A stretch of DNA of 11,322 nt from Pseudomonadota bacterium (GCA_023436825.1 JAEZHS010000077.1:1-11322); one strand, 5' to 3'; positions 1-6,601 are shown, counted from the stretch's first letter. Notes: generated from the letters alone by a model not told the origin. Numbers and translations are program-made.

Positions 1-31
1 TGTCGAGCCCAATCATGCTAGCCTTTTCCAT
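1..31 (-). CDS. N-terminus of a probable IS110-family transposase (cut by window edge)
   Basis: On the minus strand an ATG at 31 opens a frame reading MEKASMIGLD before the window ends. A short residue run followed by hydrophobic-IGLD is the characteristic start of IS110/IS1111-family transposases (DEDD domain), whose first catalytic Asp lies in this strand. An AGGGGA-like ribosome binding site sits a suitable distance upstream. Only ten codons are visible, so the family call rests on resemblance at the extreme N-terminus; a RuvC-like or other RNase H-fold protein could also begin this way. The gene reads away from the window, so whether it is intact cannot be judged. Confidence 0.5.
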   Translation of the reverse strand, partial: MEKASMIGLD

Positions 32-110
32 GGACGGTCCCCTTTCACTGGTGGCTGTTTTCCCAGAACCAGTGTGGCACACCGATGCCGGGTGGGGGCC
101 GTCCACCCCA
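32..110 (-). mobile_element. Putative non-coding end of the IS110-like element
   Basis: This stretch lies between the transposase start and the repeat flanking the tctC-like gene, and it has no coding signal. It contains two inverted repeats: 46-51 with 69-74 (CACTGG/CCAGTG, a 17-nt loop) and TGGACGG at 31-37 with CCGTCCA at 99-105. IS110 members lack normal terminal inverted repeats and carry structured non-coding ends, in some groups encoding the bridge RNA. About 80 nt is short for a full bridge-RNA end, so this may be the short side of an IS1111-type element. The outer boundary is a guess. Confidence 0.3.
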
Positions 111-137
111 TCATCCCGAGCGTAGCGAGCGAAGGCC
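110..137. repeat. REP-like repeat, apparent half copy
   Basis: The run beginning TCATCCCGAGCGTAGCGAGC at 111 resembles the left arm of the palindromic repeat at 1124-1245: the first nine bases (TCATCCCGA) are identical and both continue with CGAGCGAAG-type purine-rich sequence. The matching right arm is absent; in its place is the presumed insertion-element end. It lies directly after the stop codon of the binding-protein gene, where a chromosomal extragenic palindrome would be expected. Confidence 0.4.
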
Positions 138-138
138 G

Positions 139-1110
139 TCACTGGAGCCTGATGGCGGCCTTCTTCGCGAGATCGATGTTGTCCCGTATTTCCCACTTGA
201 TGATCCGCTCAAGCTCCTGGGACGTCGTAGGCGAAGGGTCCGTGCCGAGCGCCTGGAGACCCTCGCGGACCTCGGGCGACTCGAGAGCCCTTTTCGCTTC
301 GGCGTTCAGCCGGTCGATGATGCTGCGCGGCGTGCCGGCAGGCGCGAAGAGTCCGATCCAGAAGGTGTAGGTGCTGTCCGGAAAACCCTGCTCCTCGGTG
401 GTCGCAAGCTCGGGCAACGCCGAAGAGCGCCGCGGGCTGCCATTGGCGAGCGCCACGATGCGGCCCTGCCTGATCATCGGCAGGGCCGCAACGATCGGAC
501 AGAAGCAGATGTCGGTCACGCCGTTCATGGTGTCGCGCAGCGCCTCCGGCGTGCCGCGATAAGGCACGTGCACGGTGCCGATCTGCGCCGAGAGCCGAAA
601 CTTCTCGGCGTTCATGTGCGTGCCGCTGCCCGTGCCGGCGGTGGCGTAGGTGAGCTTGCCCGGCTCCGCCGTCGCCGCCTGCACGTAGTCGGCCGCGGTC
701 TTCCAGCCCTTCGACGGCGCGGCGACGAGGATGTTGGGCTGCTGGGCGAGCATCGTGATGGCGCGCAGATCGACCCGCGTGTCGTAGGTCATGTCGGGAT
801 AGATCGCGGGATTGACCGTGTGGGCGGAGGAGTTGATGAGCAGCGTGTAGCCGCCGGGCTCCGCCCGTGCGACCTGGCCCGCACCGATCGTTCCACCGGC
901 GCCGGGCCGATTGTCGACGATGACCGGCTGGCCGAGATTCTGGCTCATCGCCGCCGCCACGATCCGAGCGACGACGTCGGTGGCGCTGCCCGGCGTAAAG
1001 GGCACGATGATGTGGATCGGCTGGTCGGGCCAGGTCTGCGCCACCGCGCGCTGCAGGATGGGAAAGTCGGCCAGCACCGACAGGATGGCCAGGAAGACAA
1101 AGCGATTCAT
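139..1110 (-). CDS. Bug/TctC-family periplasmic solute-binding protein
   Basis: This is a 323-residue protein, the usual size of the Bug family (tripartite tricarboxylate transporter binding proteins, TctC type), which capture carboxylates and other small solutes in the periplasm. Residues 1-24 form a signal peptide with a hydrophobic core and an AVA cleavage site before QTW. Family hallmarks follow: PIHIIVPFTPGSATDVVAR (31-49), the ligand-loop stretch NRPGAGGTIG (67-76) with EPGGYTLL just after, and VPYRGTPEALRD near the middle. The ATG at 1110 has AAGGAG six bases upstream. No TctA or TctB membrane gene is nearby, as is common because this family is greatly expanded with many orphan members. 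The gene lies downstream of the small secreted-protein gene on the same strand, separated by a palindromic repeat, so co-transcription is uncertain. The ligand cannot be told from sequence. Confidence 0.93.
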   Translation of the reverse strand: MNRFVFLAILSVLADFPILQRAVAQTWPDQPIHIIVPFTPGSATDVVARIVAAAMSQNLGQPVIVDNRPGAGGTIGAGQVARAEPGGYTLLINSSAHTVNPAIYPDMTYDTRVDLRAITMLAQQPNILVAAPSKGWKTAADYVQAATAEPGKLTYATAGTGSGTHMNAEKFRLSAQIGTVHVPYRGTPEALRDTMNGVTDICFCPIVAALPMIRQGRIVALANGSPRRSSALPELATTEEQGFPDSTYTFWIGLFAPAGTPRSIIDRLNAEAKRALESPEVREGLQALGTDPSPTTSQELERIIKWEIRDNIDLAKKAAIRLQ

Positions 1111-1123
1111 GACACGCTCCTTG

Positions 1124-1245
1124 CGTCATCCCGACCGGAGCCGAGCGAAGCGAGGCGAAGTGGAGGGATCCGTTCTTGTGGCTGCGTCGCGAAGAAAAGG
1201 TCCCTCGACTACGTTGTCCTCTGGACAGCCTCGTCGGGGATGACG
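1124..1245. repeat. Intergenic imperfect palindromic (REP-like) element
   Basis: The outer arms CGTCATCCCGAC (1124-1135) and GTCGGGGATGACG (1233-1245) are inverted copies differing by one inserted base. Inner arms GAGGGATCC (1163-1171) and GGTCCCTC (1199-1206) also pair imperfectly. The unit of about 120 bp fills almost the whole gap between two same-strand genes: it begins just upstream of the ribosome binding site of the tctC-like gene and ends eight bases from the stop codon of the gene before it. GTCATCCC-ended palindromes of this kind are common dispersed intergenic repeats in alphaproteobacteria. As RNA it could fold into a long stem that stops or attenuates transcription. Confidence 0.6.
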
Positions 1246-1253
1246 GTTGACCG

Positions 1254-1748
1254 TCAGTGCGCGTGCTCGCAGGTGACGTTGGGATTCATGTCGGCGAAGG
1301 CGCCGCGCGGGTTGCTCTTCCAGGCCCAGACGTGCAGTTCGTAGAACGGCCCGAGCCCGTAGCGGTTGGGCGCGCCCGTGAAGTTGAAGAGCTGACCCTG
1401 AAGCGAGGCGGGACCTTTCGACGTGATGTACTCGACCGCAATCAGCGTCATCTTGCCGTCGGAGCCCGGCTCGTACATCACCGCCTGCGGATGGGCGATG
1501 TCGACGGCGTCGGCCTTCAGGAGCTTCTCGCTGACGTAGTGGACACCCATCGCTCCGCCATCGATGCCGCTGGCGCAGGGGATCGGCGCATAGCCTTCGG
1601 AAACGGCGACCGATACGTCCTTGAAGCGGTCGTTGGCCGCGCGCACCTTGTCCACCAGCGTGTGGCCGCGCTGCTGCGCCAGGACGGCGGTCGCAAGCGA
1701 GATCAAGGACACGACCGTCAGAAACTTGACGTAGTAGGCAACGGGCAT
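1254..1748 (-). CDS. Small secreted protein of unknown function
   Basis: With the start at 1748 the protein has 164 residues. Residues 1-25 look like a signal peptide: a short polar start, a hydrophobic core (FLTVVSLISLATAVLA) and cleavage after VLA before QQRGHT. The mature part is soluble, with two cysteines (58 and 160) that could form a disulfide, and it ends in a Trp- and Asn-rich stretch (YELHVWAWKSNPRGAFADMN, 137-156) close to the C-terminus. I recall unnamed alphaproteobacterial exported proteins with a similar LHVW-NP-G-FADxNP-C ending, but know no function. An upstream start at 1799 would add 17 residues but lacks a good ribosome binding site. The gene is divergent from the wHTH-TPR regulator and upstream of the tctC-like gene on the same strand. 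No enzyme motif is visible. Confidence 0.8.
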   Translation of the reverse strand: MPVAYYVKFLTVVSLISLATAVLAQQRGHTLVDKVRAANDRFKDVSVAVSEGYAPIPCASGIDGGAMGVHYVSEKLLKADAVDIAHPQAVMYEPGSDGKMTLIAVEYITSKGPASLQGQLFNFTGAPNRYGLGPFYELHVWAWKSNPRGAFADMNPNVTCEHAH

Positions 1749-1751
1749 TGC

Positions 1752-1758
1752 TTTCCTC
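1752..1758 (-). promoter_or_regulatory. Ribosome binding site deciding the 1748 start
   Basis: GAGGAAA on the minus strand; its GAGG core lies six bases before the ATG at 1748. It favours this start over the in-frame one at 1799 and places the signal peptide at the N-terminus. Confidence 0.65.
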
Positions 1759-1987
1759 TTATTCGCTGCAAAAGGGGCCGAGGATTTCCGCAGCGCCACT
1801 GTGTTGAGTCGACATGAGCACCAGCACGCCTTTCCTTTTCCTCGGTAAACAGGCCATGTCTCGCCACAACCTGAGGGGCCTTCATCGAGCGGCCCTCAAA
1901 TGCCCGAAGTCGCGTTGCAAGACTTTGACGGATGATTGATTTGTCCTTGAGAAGCTCTTGATTGATGGTCTCGGCCCCACATGCATT

Positions 1988-1994
1988 GGTGAGG
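1988..1994 (+). promoter_or_regulatory. Ribosome binding site supporting the GTG start at 2003
   Basis: GGTGAGG, eight bases before the GTG at 2003. The alternative ATG at 1958 has no well-spaced purine run and would add 15 residues in front of the first strand of the winged-helix domain. Confidence 0.5.
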
Positions 1995-2002
1995 CGTCCC
2001 GC

Positions 2003-3547
2003 GTGCAATTCGTCTTTGACAATCATGTGCTCGATGCCGACCGCCGCGAGTTGCTTCGCGACTGCACGGCGGTTGCAGTCGAACCGCAGGTATTCGACCT
2101 GCTGCTCCACCTCGTCCAGAACCGCGACCGCGTCGTCAGCAAGGACGATCTCATCGCCTCGGTGTGGCGCGGCCGGATCGTGTCGGATTCCACCTTGGCG
2201 AGCCGCATCAACGCCGCACGGCGGGCGATCGGCGACAATGGCGATGCCCAACGACTCATCCGGACCGTCGCCCGGCGTGGCATCCGCTTCGTCGGATCGG
2301 TGGACATGCGCGACGAAGCCGGCCCCGCTCCGGCCGTGCCTCTTGCTCCCGCGCCGCGTGCAGAGCGCCCAGCCATCGCCGTGCTTCCCTTCGTGAACGG
2401 CAACGACGAGCCGGAGCAGGATTACTTCGCCGACGGCATCTCCGAGGACATCATCACGGAACTGTCGCGGCTGCGCTGGTTCCTGGTCATCGCCCGCAAT
2501 TCCTCCTTCGCCTACAAGGGCAAGCCGGTACCGACCAGGCAGATGGGCGAGGAGCTGGGCGTCGGCTACCTGGTCGAGGGCAGCGTGCGCAAGAGCGGCG
2601 AGCGCGTGCGCATCACCGCACAGCTCAGCGAGGTCGCTACGGGCAAGCAGCTCTGGGCGGAGCGATACGACCGGCTGCTCTCCGACGTGTTCGCCATCCA
2701 GGACGAGATCACCGAGGCAGTGGTTGCCGCCATCGAGCCGCAGGTCTGGGCCAATGAGAGCTTCCATGCCCAACGCAAGGCGCCGGAGAGCCTCGATGCC
2801 TGGGGCCTGGTGATGCGCGCGCTGTCGCACTACTGGCGCGTGACCAGGGAGGACAATCACTTGGCCCGGCAGTTCCTCGAGCGGGCGATCGCCCTGTCAC
2901 CCGATTACGCCCAGGCGCTGGCGGTGTTCGCGGTCAGCACCATGTTCGGCGCCCACATGGGCTGGCAGGACGCGGCAGTCGCCGTGCCAGTCGCCGAGCG
3001 CGCCGCTCTCGACGCGGTCCGTGCCGACATCGATGACCCCTGGGCGCACCTGGCGCTGGCGACCATCCACCTGCACAGGGCGCGCTTCGAGGAGTCGCTT
3101 GCCGAATTCGAATGGGCGCTGCGTCTCAACCCGAACTTCTCGCTGGCGCTTGGCTATTACGGCCTGGTGTTGCCGGGCGTCGGACGCTGGCGCGAAGGCG
3201 CCGACGCCGCCCGCCGCGCCCTGCGCCTCAGCCCGCGCGATCCGTTTTCGGCGATCTTCAGCGGTGTCGCGGCCTACGCCGAGTTCGTCGGCCGGAACTA
3301 CGAGGAGGCCGTGCGGCTGGCGCGCGAAGGCGTGCGCCAACGCCCGGAATTCGTCGGTGGCTACCGCATCCTGACCGCGGCCGCAGCCATGGCGGGCGAC
3401 GACGCCCTCGCCCGGTCGGCCCTGCAGGAGCTGCGCCGGACACAGCCCAACATCTCGCTGGCCTGGGTCGAGAGCCAGATGCTGGTGAGAGAGCCAGCCG
3501 AACGGGCGCACTACCTGGAAGCGTTCCGTCGCGCGGGGCTGAAGTAA
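2003..3547 (+). CDS. wHTH (OmpR-type) / TolB-like / TPR regulatory protein
   Basis: Counted from the GTG at 2003 this is 514 residues. Residues 1-100 are an OmpR-type winged helix: VAVEPQVFDLLLHLVQNRDR, then VVSKDDLIASVWRGR and the recognition-helix region SDSTLASRINAARRAIGD, ending RTVARRGIRFVG. After a Pro/Ala linker, residues 122-250 form the TolB-like domain common in this group (AIAVLPF, YFADGISEDIITELSR, LVEGSVRKSGERVRITAQL, LWAERYD). Residues from about 284 to 480 are TPR-type helical repeats (ARQFLERAIALSPDYAQALA; FEESLAEFEWALRLNPNFSL). Homologues are often labelled adenylate cyclase or CadC-like, but no cyclase catalytic domain and no membrane segment are present, so it is probably a cytoplasmic DNA-binding protein whose TPR part binds a partner. 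It is divergent from the secreted-protein gene, a candidate target, and a response-regulator gene follows 147 nt downstream. The signal and target genes are unknown. Confidence 0.88.
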   Translation: MQFVFDNHVLDADRRELLRDCTAVAVEPQVFDLLLHLVQNRDRVVSKDDLIASVWRGRIVSDSTLASRINAARRAIGDNGDAQRLIRTVARRGIRFVGSVDMRDEAGPAPAVPLAPAPRAERPAIAVLPFVNGNDEPEQDYFADGISEDIITELSRLRWFLVIARNSSFAYKGKPVPTRQMGEELGVGYLVEGSVRKSGERVRITAQLSEVATGKQLWAERYDRLLSDVFAIQDEITEAVVAAIEPQVWANESFHAQRKAPESLDAWGLVMRALSHYWRVTREDNHLARQFLERAIALSPDYAQALAVFAVSTMFGAHMGWQDAAVAVPVAERAALDAVRADIDDPWAHLALATIHLHRARFEESLAEFEWALRLNPNFSLALGYYGLVLPGVGRWREGADAARRALRLSPRDPFSAIFSGVAAYAEFVGRNYEEAVRLAREGVRQRPEFVGGYRILTAAAAMAGDDALARSALQELRRTQPNISLAWVESQMLVREPAERAHYLEAFRRAGLK

Positions 3548-3583
3548 TTCTACCGTAAGCTGACCACCTCGACTCGATGGCGA

Positions 3584-3603
3584 GTGTTGCTAATCGGCAA
3601 CAC
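3584..3603. terminator. Short hairpin after the wHTH-TPR gene
   Basis: GTGTTGC (3584-3590) pairs exactly with GCAACAC (3597-3603) around a six-base loop, 37 nt after the stop codon. No T-run follows, so a factor-independent terminator is doubtful; it could instead be an operator or leader element for the response-regulator gene, whose start is 92 nt further on. Confidence 0.3.
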
Positions 3604-3683
3604 CCCGCGGCCCCACCTGTGTCCTTCCAGTGCCGCGGAAACTCCCACTCACGCACGGCGTTCGTACGCGTGTGGGAACGGGA

Positions 3684-3690
3684 AGAAGGG
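3684..3690 (+). promoter_or_regulatory. Ribosome binding site deciding the 3695 start
   Basis: AGAAGGG, four bases before the ATG at 3695. It supports this start over the GTG at 3584, which would add 37 residues unlike any receiver domain and would lie inside the hairpin. Confidence 0.65.
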
Positions 3691-3694
3691 ACAA

Positions 3695-4450
3695 ATGCCG
3701 GCAACGACTTGGGAGACCTCGAACAACCGCGTAATGCTCGTCGACGACGACGAGCTCTATCTCGAAACCATGATGGCAGAGCTGGAGGATCGGGGCTTTG
3801 CGGTGCGGGGCTTCCCCGACGGGCCCTCGCTCTTCAAGGAGCTGGAGCGCACACCCGATGCGGACGCGCTGCTCCTCGACTGGACGCTGCCCAGCATGTC
3901 GGGCATCGACGTGCTGTCGGGTATACGGGACCGGGGCATCGACGTCCCGGTCGCCTTTCTGACCGGGCGGGCGCTGGTCGACTACGAGCACATTGCGCTC
4001 GACCGCGGCGCCGTCGACTTCATCGACAAGCTGCGCGGCGCCGACATCATCGCCCAGCGGCTGAGCCGCATGGTGGTGGGCAACCGCCGACGGCCACCCG
4101 TCGCCGCCACCGAGCCCGAAGCACCGATGGTCTGCGGCCTCCTCAGCCTGTGGCAGCGCAGCCCGCGGATCCAGTGGCGCGGCGCCGATGTCGGCCTGAC
4201 GATTACCGAGTACAAGATCATCACACTGCTGGTGGCCAACATCGGCAAGCCGCTGACCTACCGGGCGATCTACGACACGATGCACTATGCCGGCTTCATG
4301 GCCGGTTACGGCGCCGACGGCTACCTCGTCAACGTACGATCGGCCCTGAAGCGCATCCGGAAGAAATTCATGGCGCTCGATCCTGCCTTTGGCGAGATCG
4401 AGAACTACGCGGGTGTCGGCTATTCCTGGCGCAGGCCGGAGCAGGTCTGA
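3695..4450 (+). CDS. OmpR/ChvI-type response regulator, no adjacent kinase
   Basis: From the ATG at 3695 the protein is 251 residues. Residues 12-128 are a receiver domain: the acidic triplet DDD (17-19), the phospho-acceptor Asp62 in LLLDWTLPSMSG, Thr90 in VAFLTGRA and Lys112. The usual Pro after this lysine is replaced by Leu (DKLRG), and the alpha4-beta5 face is otherwise not classical. A linker (130-150) leads to a winged-helix effector domain with LTITEYKIITLLVANIGKPL and a C-terminal RSALKRIRKKFMAL...IENYAGVGYSW that strongly recalls ChvI, although ChvI itself would be encoded beside ChvG. No histidine kinase lies in the window: the upstream gene is the wHTH-TPR regulator and the downstream neighbour is convergent. 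It probably takes phosphate from a distant kinase. Targets are unknown. Confidence 0.9.
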   Translation: MPATTWETSNNRVMLVDDDELYLETMMAELEDRGFAVRGFPDGPSLFKELERTPDADALLLDWTLPSMSGIDVLSGIRDRGIDVPVAFLTGRALVDYEHIALDRGAVDFIDKLRGADIIAQRLSRMVVGNRRRPPVAATEPEAPMVCGLLSLWQRSPRIQWRGADVGLTITEYKIITLLVANIGKPLTYRAIYDTMHYAGFMAGYGADGYLVNVRSALKRIRKKFMALDPAFGEIENYAGVGYSWRRPEQV

Positions 4451-4458
4451 CTCATCCA

Positions 4459-4486
4459 TCTTCCGGACCGCCGGCGGTCCGGAAGA
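4459..4486. terminator. 28-nt perfect palindrome between convergent genes
   Basis: Two 14-base arms (4459-4472 and 4473-4486) are exact reverse complements with no spacer, centred on CCGG. It starts nine bases after the stop codon of the response regulator and ends four bases before the stop of the convergent zinc-ribbon gene. The very GC-rich stem suits a bidirectional terminator, although neither side has a run of Ts (U in RNA). Confidence 0.6.
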
Positions 4487-4490
4487 GAGG

Positions 4491-5357
4491 CTACTTCGGA
4501 CTGCAGCTCGAGCAGGAAAGCTTCTTCGCCGTCGTGCGCCCGTCCTTGCGCGGGCGGGTCTCGGCATGGCCGCACACCGAGCAGCCGTCGATCTCGAAAT
4601 GCACCCAGTGGGTGGGCGCACCACAATCCTCGCAGGGCAGACCGCGACGGTTGCCGATCGAGCCGAAGCCCGGCGCGTCGCATTTCGGGCATAGCCGCTC
4701 CAGGCGCTTGGCGAGCTTCCAGGAGAGCGCGCGCAGCACGCGCATGCGCAGCGGGTTGCGATGGGCGCGCATGTCGCTGAACAGCACGGCGAAGCCGTCC
4801 TCGGAGCGCCTGGCCTCCTGGTCCATGGCCGATACCACGTCGTCGAGCGTCGCGAGGTCCTTGATCGGCCGGCTCCAGTCGCTGCTGCAGACCACGAACA
4901 CGCCAAAGCGCGGGAAGCCCATGGCCTTGGCGATTATGCGAACGTTGGGATCGCCCGCCTTGAAGCGCAGCAGGCGCCAGCTGGTGCGATGGGTGGGCAG
5001 CGTCTCGACCATGCGGATGCCGCGCCGGCGATCGACGAAGGCCATGATCTCGACACCGCTCGAGGTCAGCGGCACGGCGTCGATCGGGCCGTAGCTGCCC
5101 TCGTTGGCGATGGCGTAATCGACGTCGAGGGTCCGGAAGGCGAGCTCGGCCTTCAGCACACAGGTCTCGACGAGGGCGTCCGGGCGCGGCACCTCGCCGG
5201 AAAACGTCCCCAGTGCGTCGGTGTCGATGTCCGGCCTGATCACGATCTCCGCCCCCAGCACGCGGCGAAACGGCGGCGCGACCGCCAGTTCCTTGGCATG
5301 CATGGTCGCCAGGCCGATACGCTGGCCGGCGTAAGGATGTCGTCGTGTCAATGCCAC
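4491..5357 (-). CDS. DUF6671-like protein with two C-terminal zinc ribbons
   Basis: This is a 288-residue cytoplasmic protein of unknown biochemical role. The N-terminal two thirds carry conserved-looking stretches that I associate with DUF6671: RIGLATMHAKELAVAPPF (13-30), TFSGEVPRPD (51-60) and YAIANEGSYGP (81-91). The C-terminal third has eight cysteines in four pairs: CPKC (223-226), CEDC (242-245), CSVCGH (259-264) and CSSC (282-285), which should build two zinc-ribbon sites. The start is a GTG at 5357 without a strong ribosome binding site; it fits because the first conserved block begins about residue 9. It follows the amidohydrolase gene by 45 nt on the same strand, so the two are probably co-transcribed and translation here may be coupled or weak. 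The family name is from memory and could be wrong; the zinc-ribbon pattern is directly visible. Confidence 0.8.
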   Translation of the reverse strand: MALTRRHPYAGQRIGLATMHAKELAVAPPFRRVLGAEIVIRPDIDTDALGTFSGEVPRPDALVETCVLKAELAFRTLDVDYAIANEGSYGPIDAVPLTSSGVEIMAFVDRRRGIRMVETLPTHRTSWRLLRFKAGDPNVRIIAKAMGFPRFGVFVVCSSDWSRPIKDLATLDDVVSAMDQEARRSEDGFAVLFSDMRAHRNPLRMRVLRALSWKLAKRLERLCPKCDAPGFGSIGNRRGLPCEDCGAPTHWVHFEIDGCSVCGHAETRPRKDGRTTAKKLSCSSCSPK

Positions 5358-5402
5358 CGCGCTACGGCCGACGATCGAGTCGATGGGACTTGCTCCGCCG
5401 GA

Positions 5403-6596
5403 CTATTCTGCCGCTTGCGGCAAGGCCTCGCGGGCGAGCTGCTGCTCGACCAGGGTCGCCCAATAGGAGGCGCCGATCGGCAGGATCTCGTCGTTGAAGT
5501 CGTAGCCCGGGTTGTGAACCATGCAGCTACCCACGCCGTCGCCGTTGCCGATCCAGATGTAGCAGCCGGGCCGCTTGAGCAGCATCCAGGCGAAGTCCTC
5601 GCTGCCCATGGCAGGCGTGGGGTTGCGGTTGACATTCTCGAGGCCGACCAAGGCGGAGGCCGCCTTGGCCGCGAACTCGGTCTCCTGCTCGCTGTTCACC
5701 GTCGCAGGATAACGGCGCTCGTAGCGCCACTTTGTGACCTCGGCGCCGAAGCCCGCGGCGACGTTGCGCGCGACCTGCTCGATGCGCCTTTCGATCATGT
5801 CCTGCACCGGCTTCTTGAAGGTGCGGACGGTGCCGCGCAGCACGCATTCCTGCGGGATCACGTTCCAGGTGTCGCCGGCGTGGATCTGGGTGGTCGAGAC
5901 CACGGCGGTGTCCATCGGATCGACGTTGCGCGCCACGATCGACTGCAGCGCCGTGACGATGTGCGAGCCCACGCCGCCCGGATCGATGCCGTGATGCGGC
6001 ATGGCGCCGTGCGCGCCGACGCCCTTCACCACCACTTCGAAGATATCGTAGGCGGCCATCATGGGGCCGGGGCGGACGGCGAAGCGGCCGACCGGGATGC
6101 CCGGGATGTTGTGCATGCCGTAGACGCCCTCGACCGGGAACTTGTCGAACAGCCCCTCCTCCACCATGACGCGGCCGCCGCCCTCGTTCTCCTCGGCCGG
6201 CTGGAAGATGAAGTAGACGGTGCCGTCGAAGTTCTTGGTCTCAGCGAGATACTTGGCGGCACCCAGCAGCATCACGGTGTGGCCGTCATGGCCGCAGGCA
6301 TGCATCTTGCCGGGAATCATCGACTTGTGGGCGAACTCGTTGGTCTCGTGGACGTCGAGCGCATCCATGTCGGCGCGCAGGCCGATCGCCCGTTTGGAAG
6401 TGCCCGAACGCAGCACGCCCACCACGCCGGTCTTGGCGAGGCCGCGGTGAACTTCGATGCCGAAGGACTTCAGCTTGTCGGCTACGATGTCGGCGGTCCG
6501 TACTTCCTCGAAGGCCGTCTCGGGATGGCTGTGGATGTCATGGCGCCAGCCGGTCATGTCCTTATGGAACGAGGCAATACGATTGATGACCGGCAT
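5403..6596 (-). CDS. M20 family amidohydrolase (hippurate hydrolase/HipO type)
   Basis: From the ATG at 6596 the protein has 397 residues, normal for the M20D group, which uses two metal ions to cleave N-acyl or peptide-type amide bonds of small substrates such as hippurate or N-acyl-amino acids. All expected metal and catalytic positions are seen: WRHDIHSHPETAFEE at 17-31, MHACGHDGH with Cys101, His103 and His106 (98-106), PAEENEGGG with Glu135/Glu136, GMHN with His162, GSEDF with Glu333 and the C-terminal HNPGYDFND with His361. A dimerisation lid domain (about 185-290, FEVVVKGVGAHGAMPH) sits between. No signal peptide is seen, so it is cytoplasmic. It leads a probable two-gene transcript with the DUF6671-like gene and is divergent from the ABC binding-protein gene. 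The exact substrate cannot be read from the sequence. Confidence 0.95.
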   Translation of the reverse strand: MPVINRIASFHKDMTGWRHDIHSHPETAFEEVRTADIVADKLKSFGIEVHRGLAKTGVVGVLRSGTSKRAIGLRADMDALDVHETNEFAHKSMIPGKMHACGHDGHTVMLLGAAKYLAETKNFDGTVYFIFQPAEENEGGGRVMVEEGLFDKFPVEGVYGMHNIPGIPVGRFAVRPGPMMAAYDIFEVVVKGVGAHGAMPHHGIDPGGVGSHIVTALQSIVARNVDPMDTAVVSTTQIHAGDTWNVIPQECVLRGTVRTFKKPVQDMIERRIEQVARNVAAGFGAEVTKWRYERRYPATVNSEQETEFAAKAASALVGLENVNRNPTPAMGSEDFAWMLLKRPGCYIWIGNGDGVGSCMVHNPGYDFNDEILPIGASYWATLVEQQLAREALPQAAE

Positions 6597-6601
6597 TCGG
6601 G

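Larger units (their letters stand above)
1749..2002. promoter_or_regulatory. Divergent intergenic region (promoters of both flanking genes expected)
   Basis: These 254 nt separate the start of the secreted-protein gene (leftwards) from the wHTH-TPR gene (rightwards), so both promoters must lie here unless the first codons are misplaced. I see an imperfect inverted repeat TGAGGGGCC (1872-1880) with GGCCCTCA (1891-1898), with one bulged G and a 10-nt loop, which could be an operator. A TTGACG hexamer near 1924 faces the regulator gene but has no convincing -10 partner. No specific promoter can be assigned. Confidence 0.4.

Noticed and set aside
85..1344. 419-residue open frame on the plus strand opposite the tctC-like gene
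   Set aside because: Arg/Gly-rich translation with no domain, lying antisense to a well-supported gene with a signal peptide; a GC-rich shadow frame.
1718..2860. 380-residue minus-strand open frame across the divergent promoter region
   Set aside because: It overlaps the start of the secreted-protein gene and lies antisense to the wHTH and TolB-like domains; no family resemblance.
2003..3547. Adenylate cyclase annotation for the wHTH-TPR protein
   Set aside because: The TolB-like and TPR parts are shared with proteins so labelled, but no class III cyclase catalytic domain is present.
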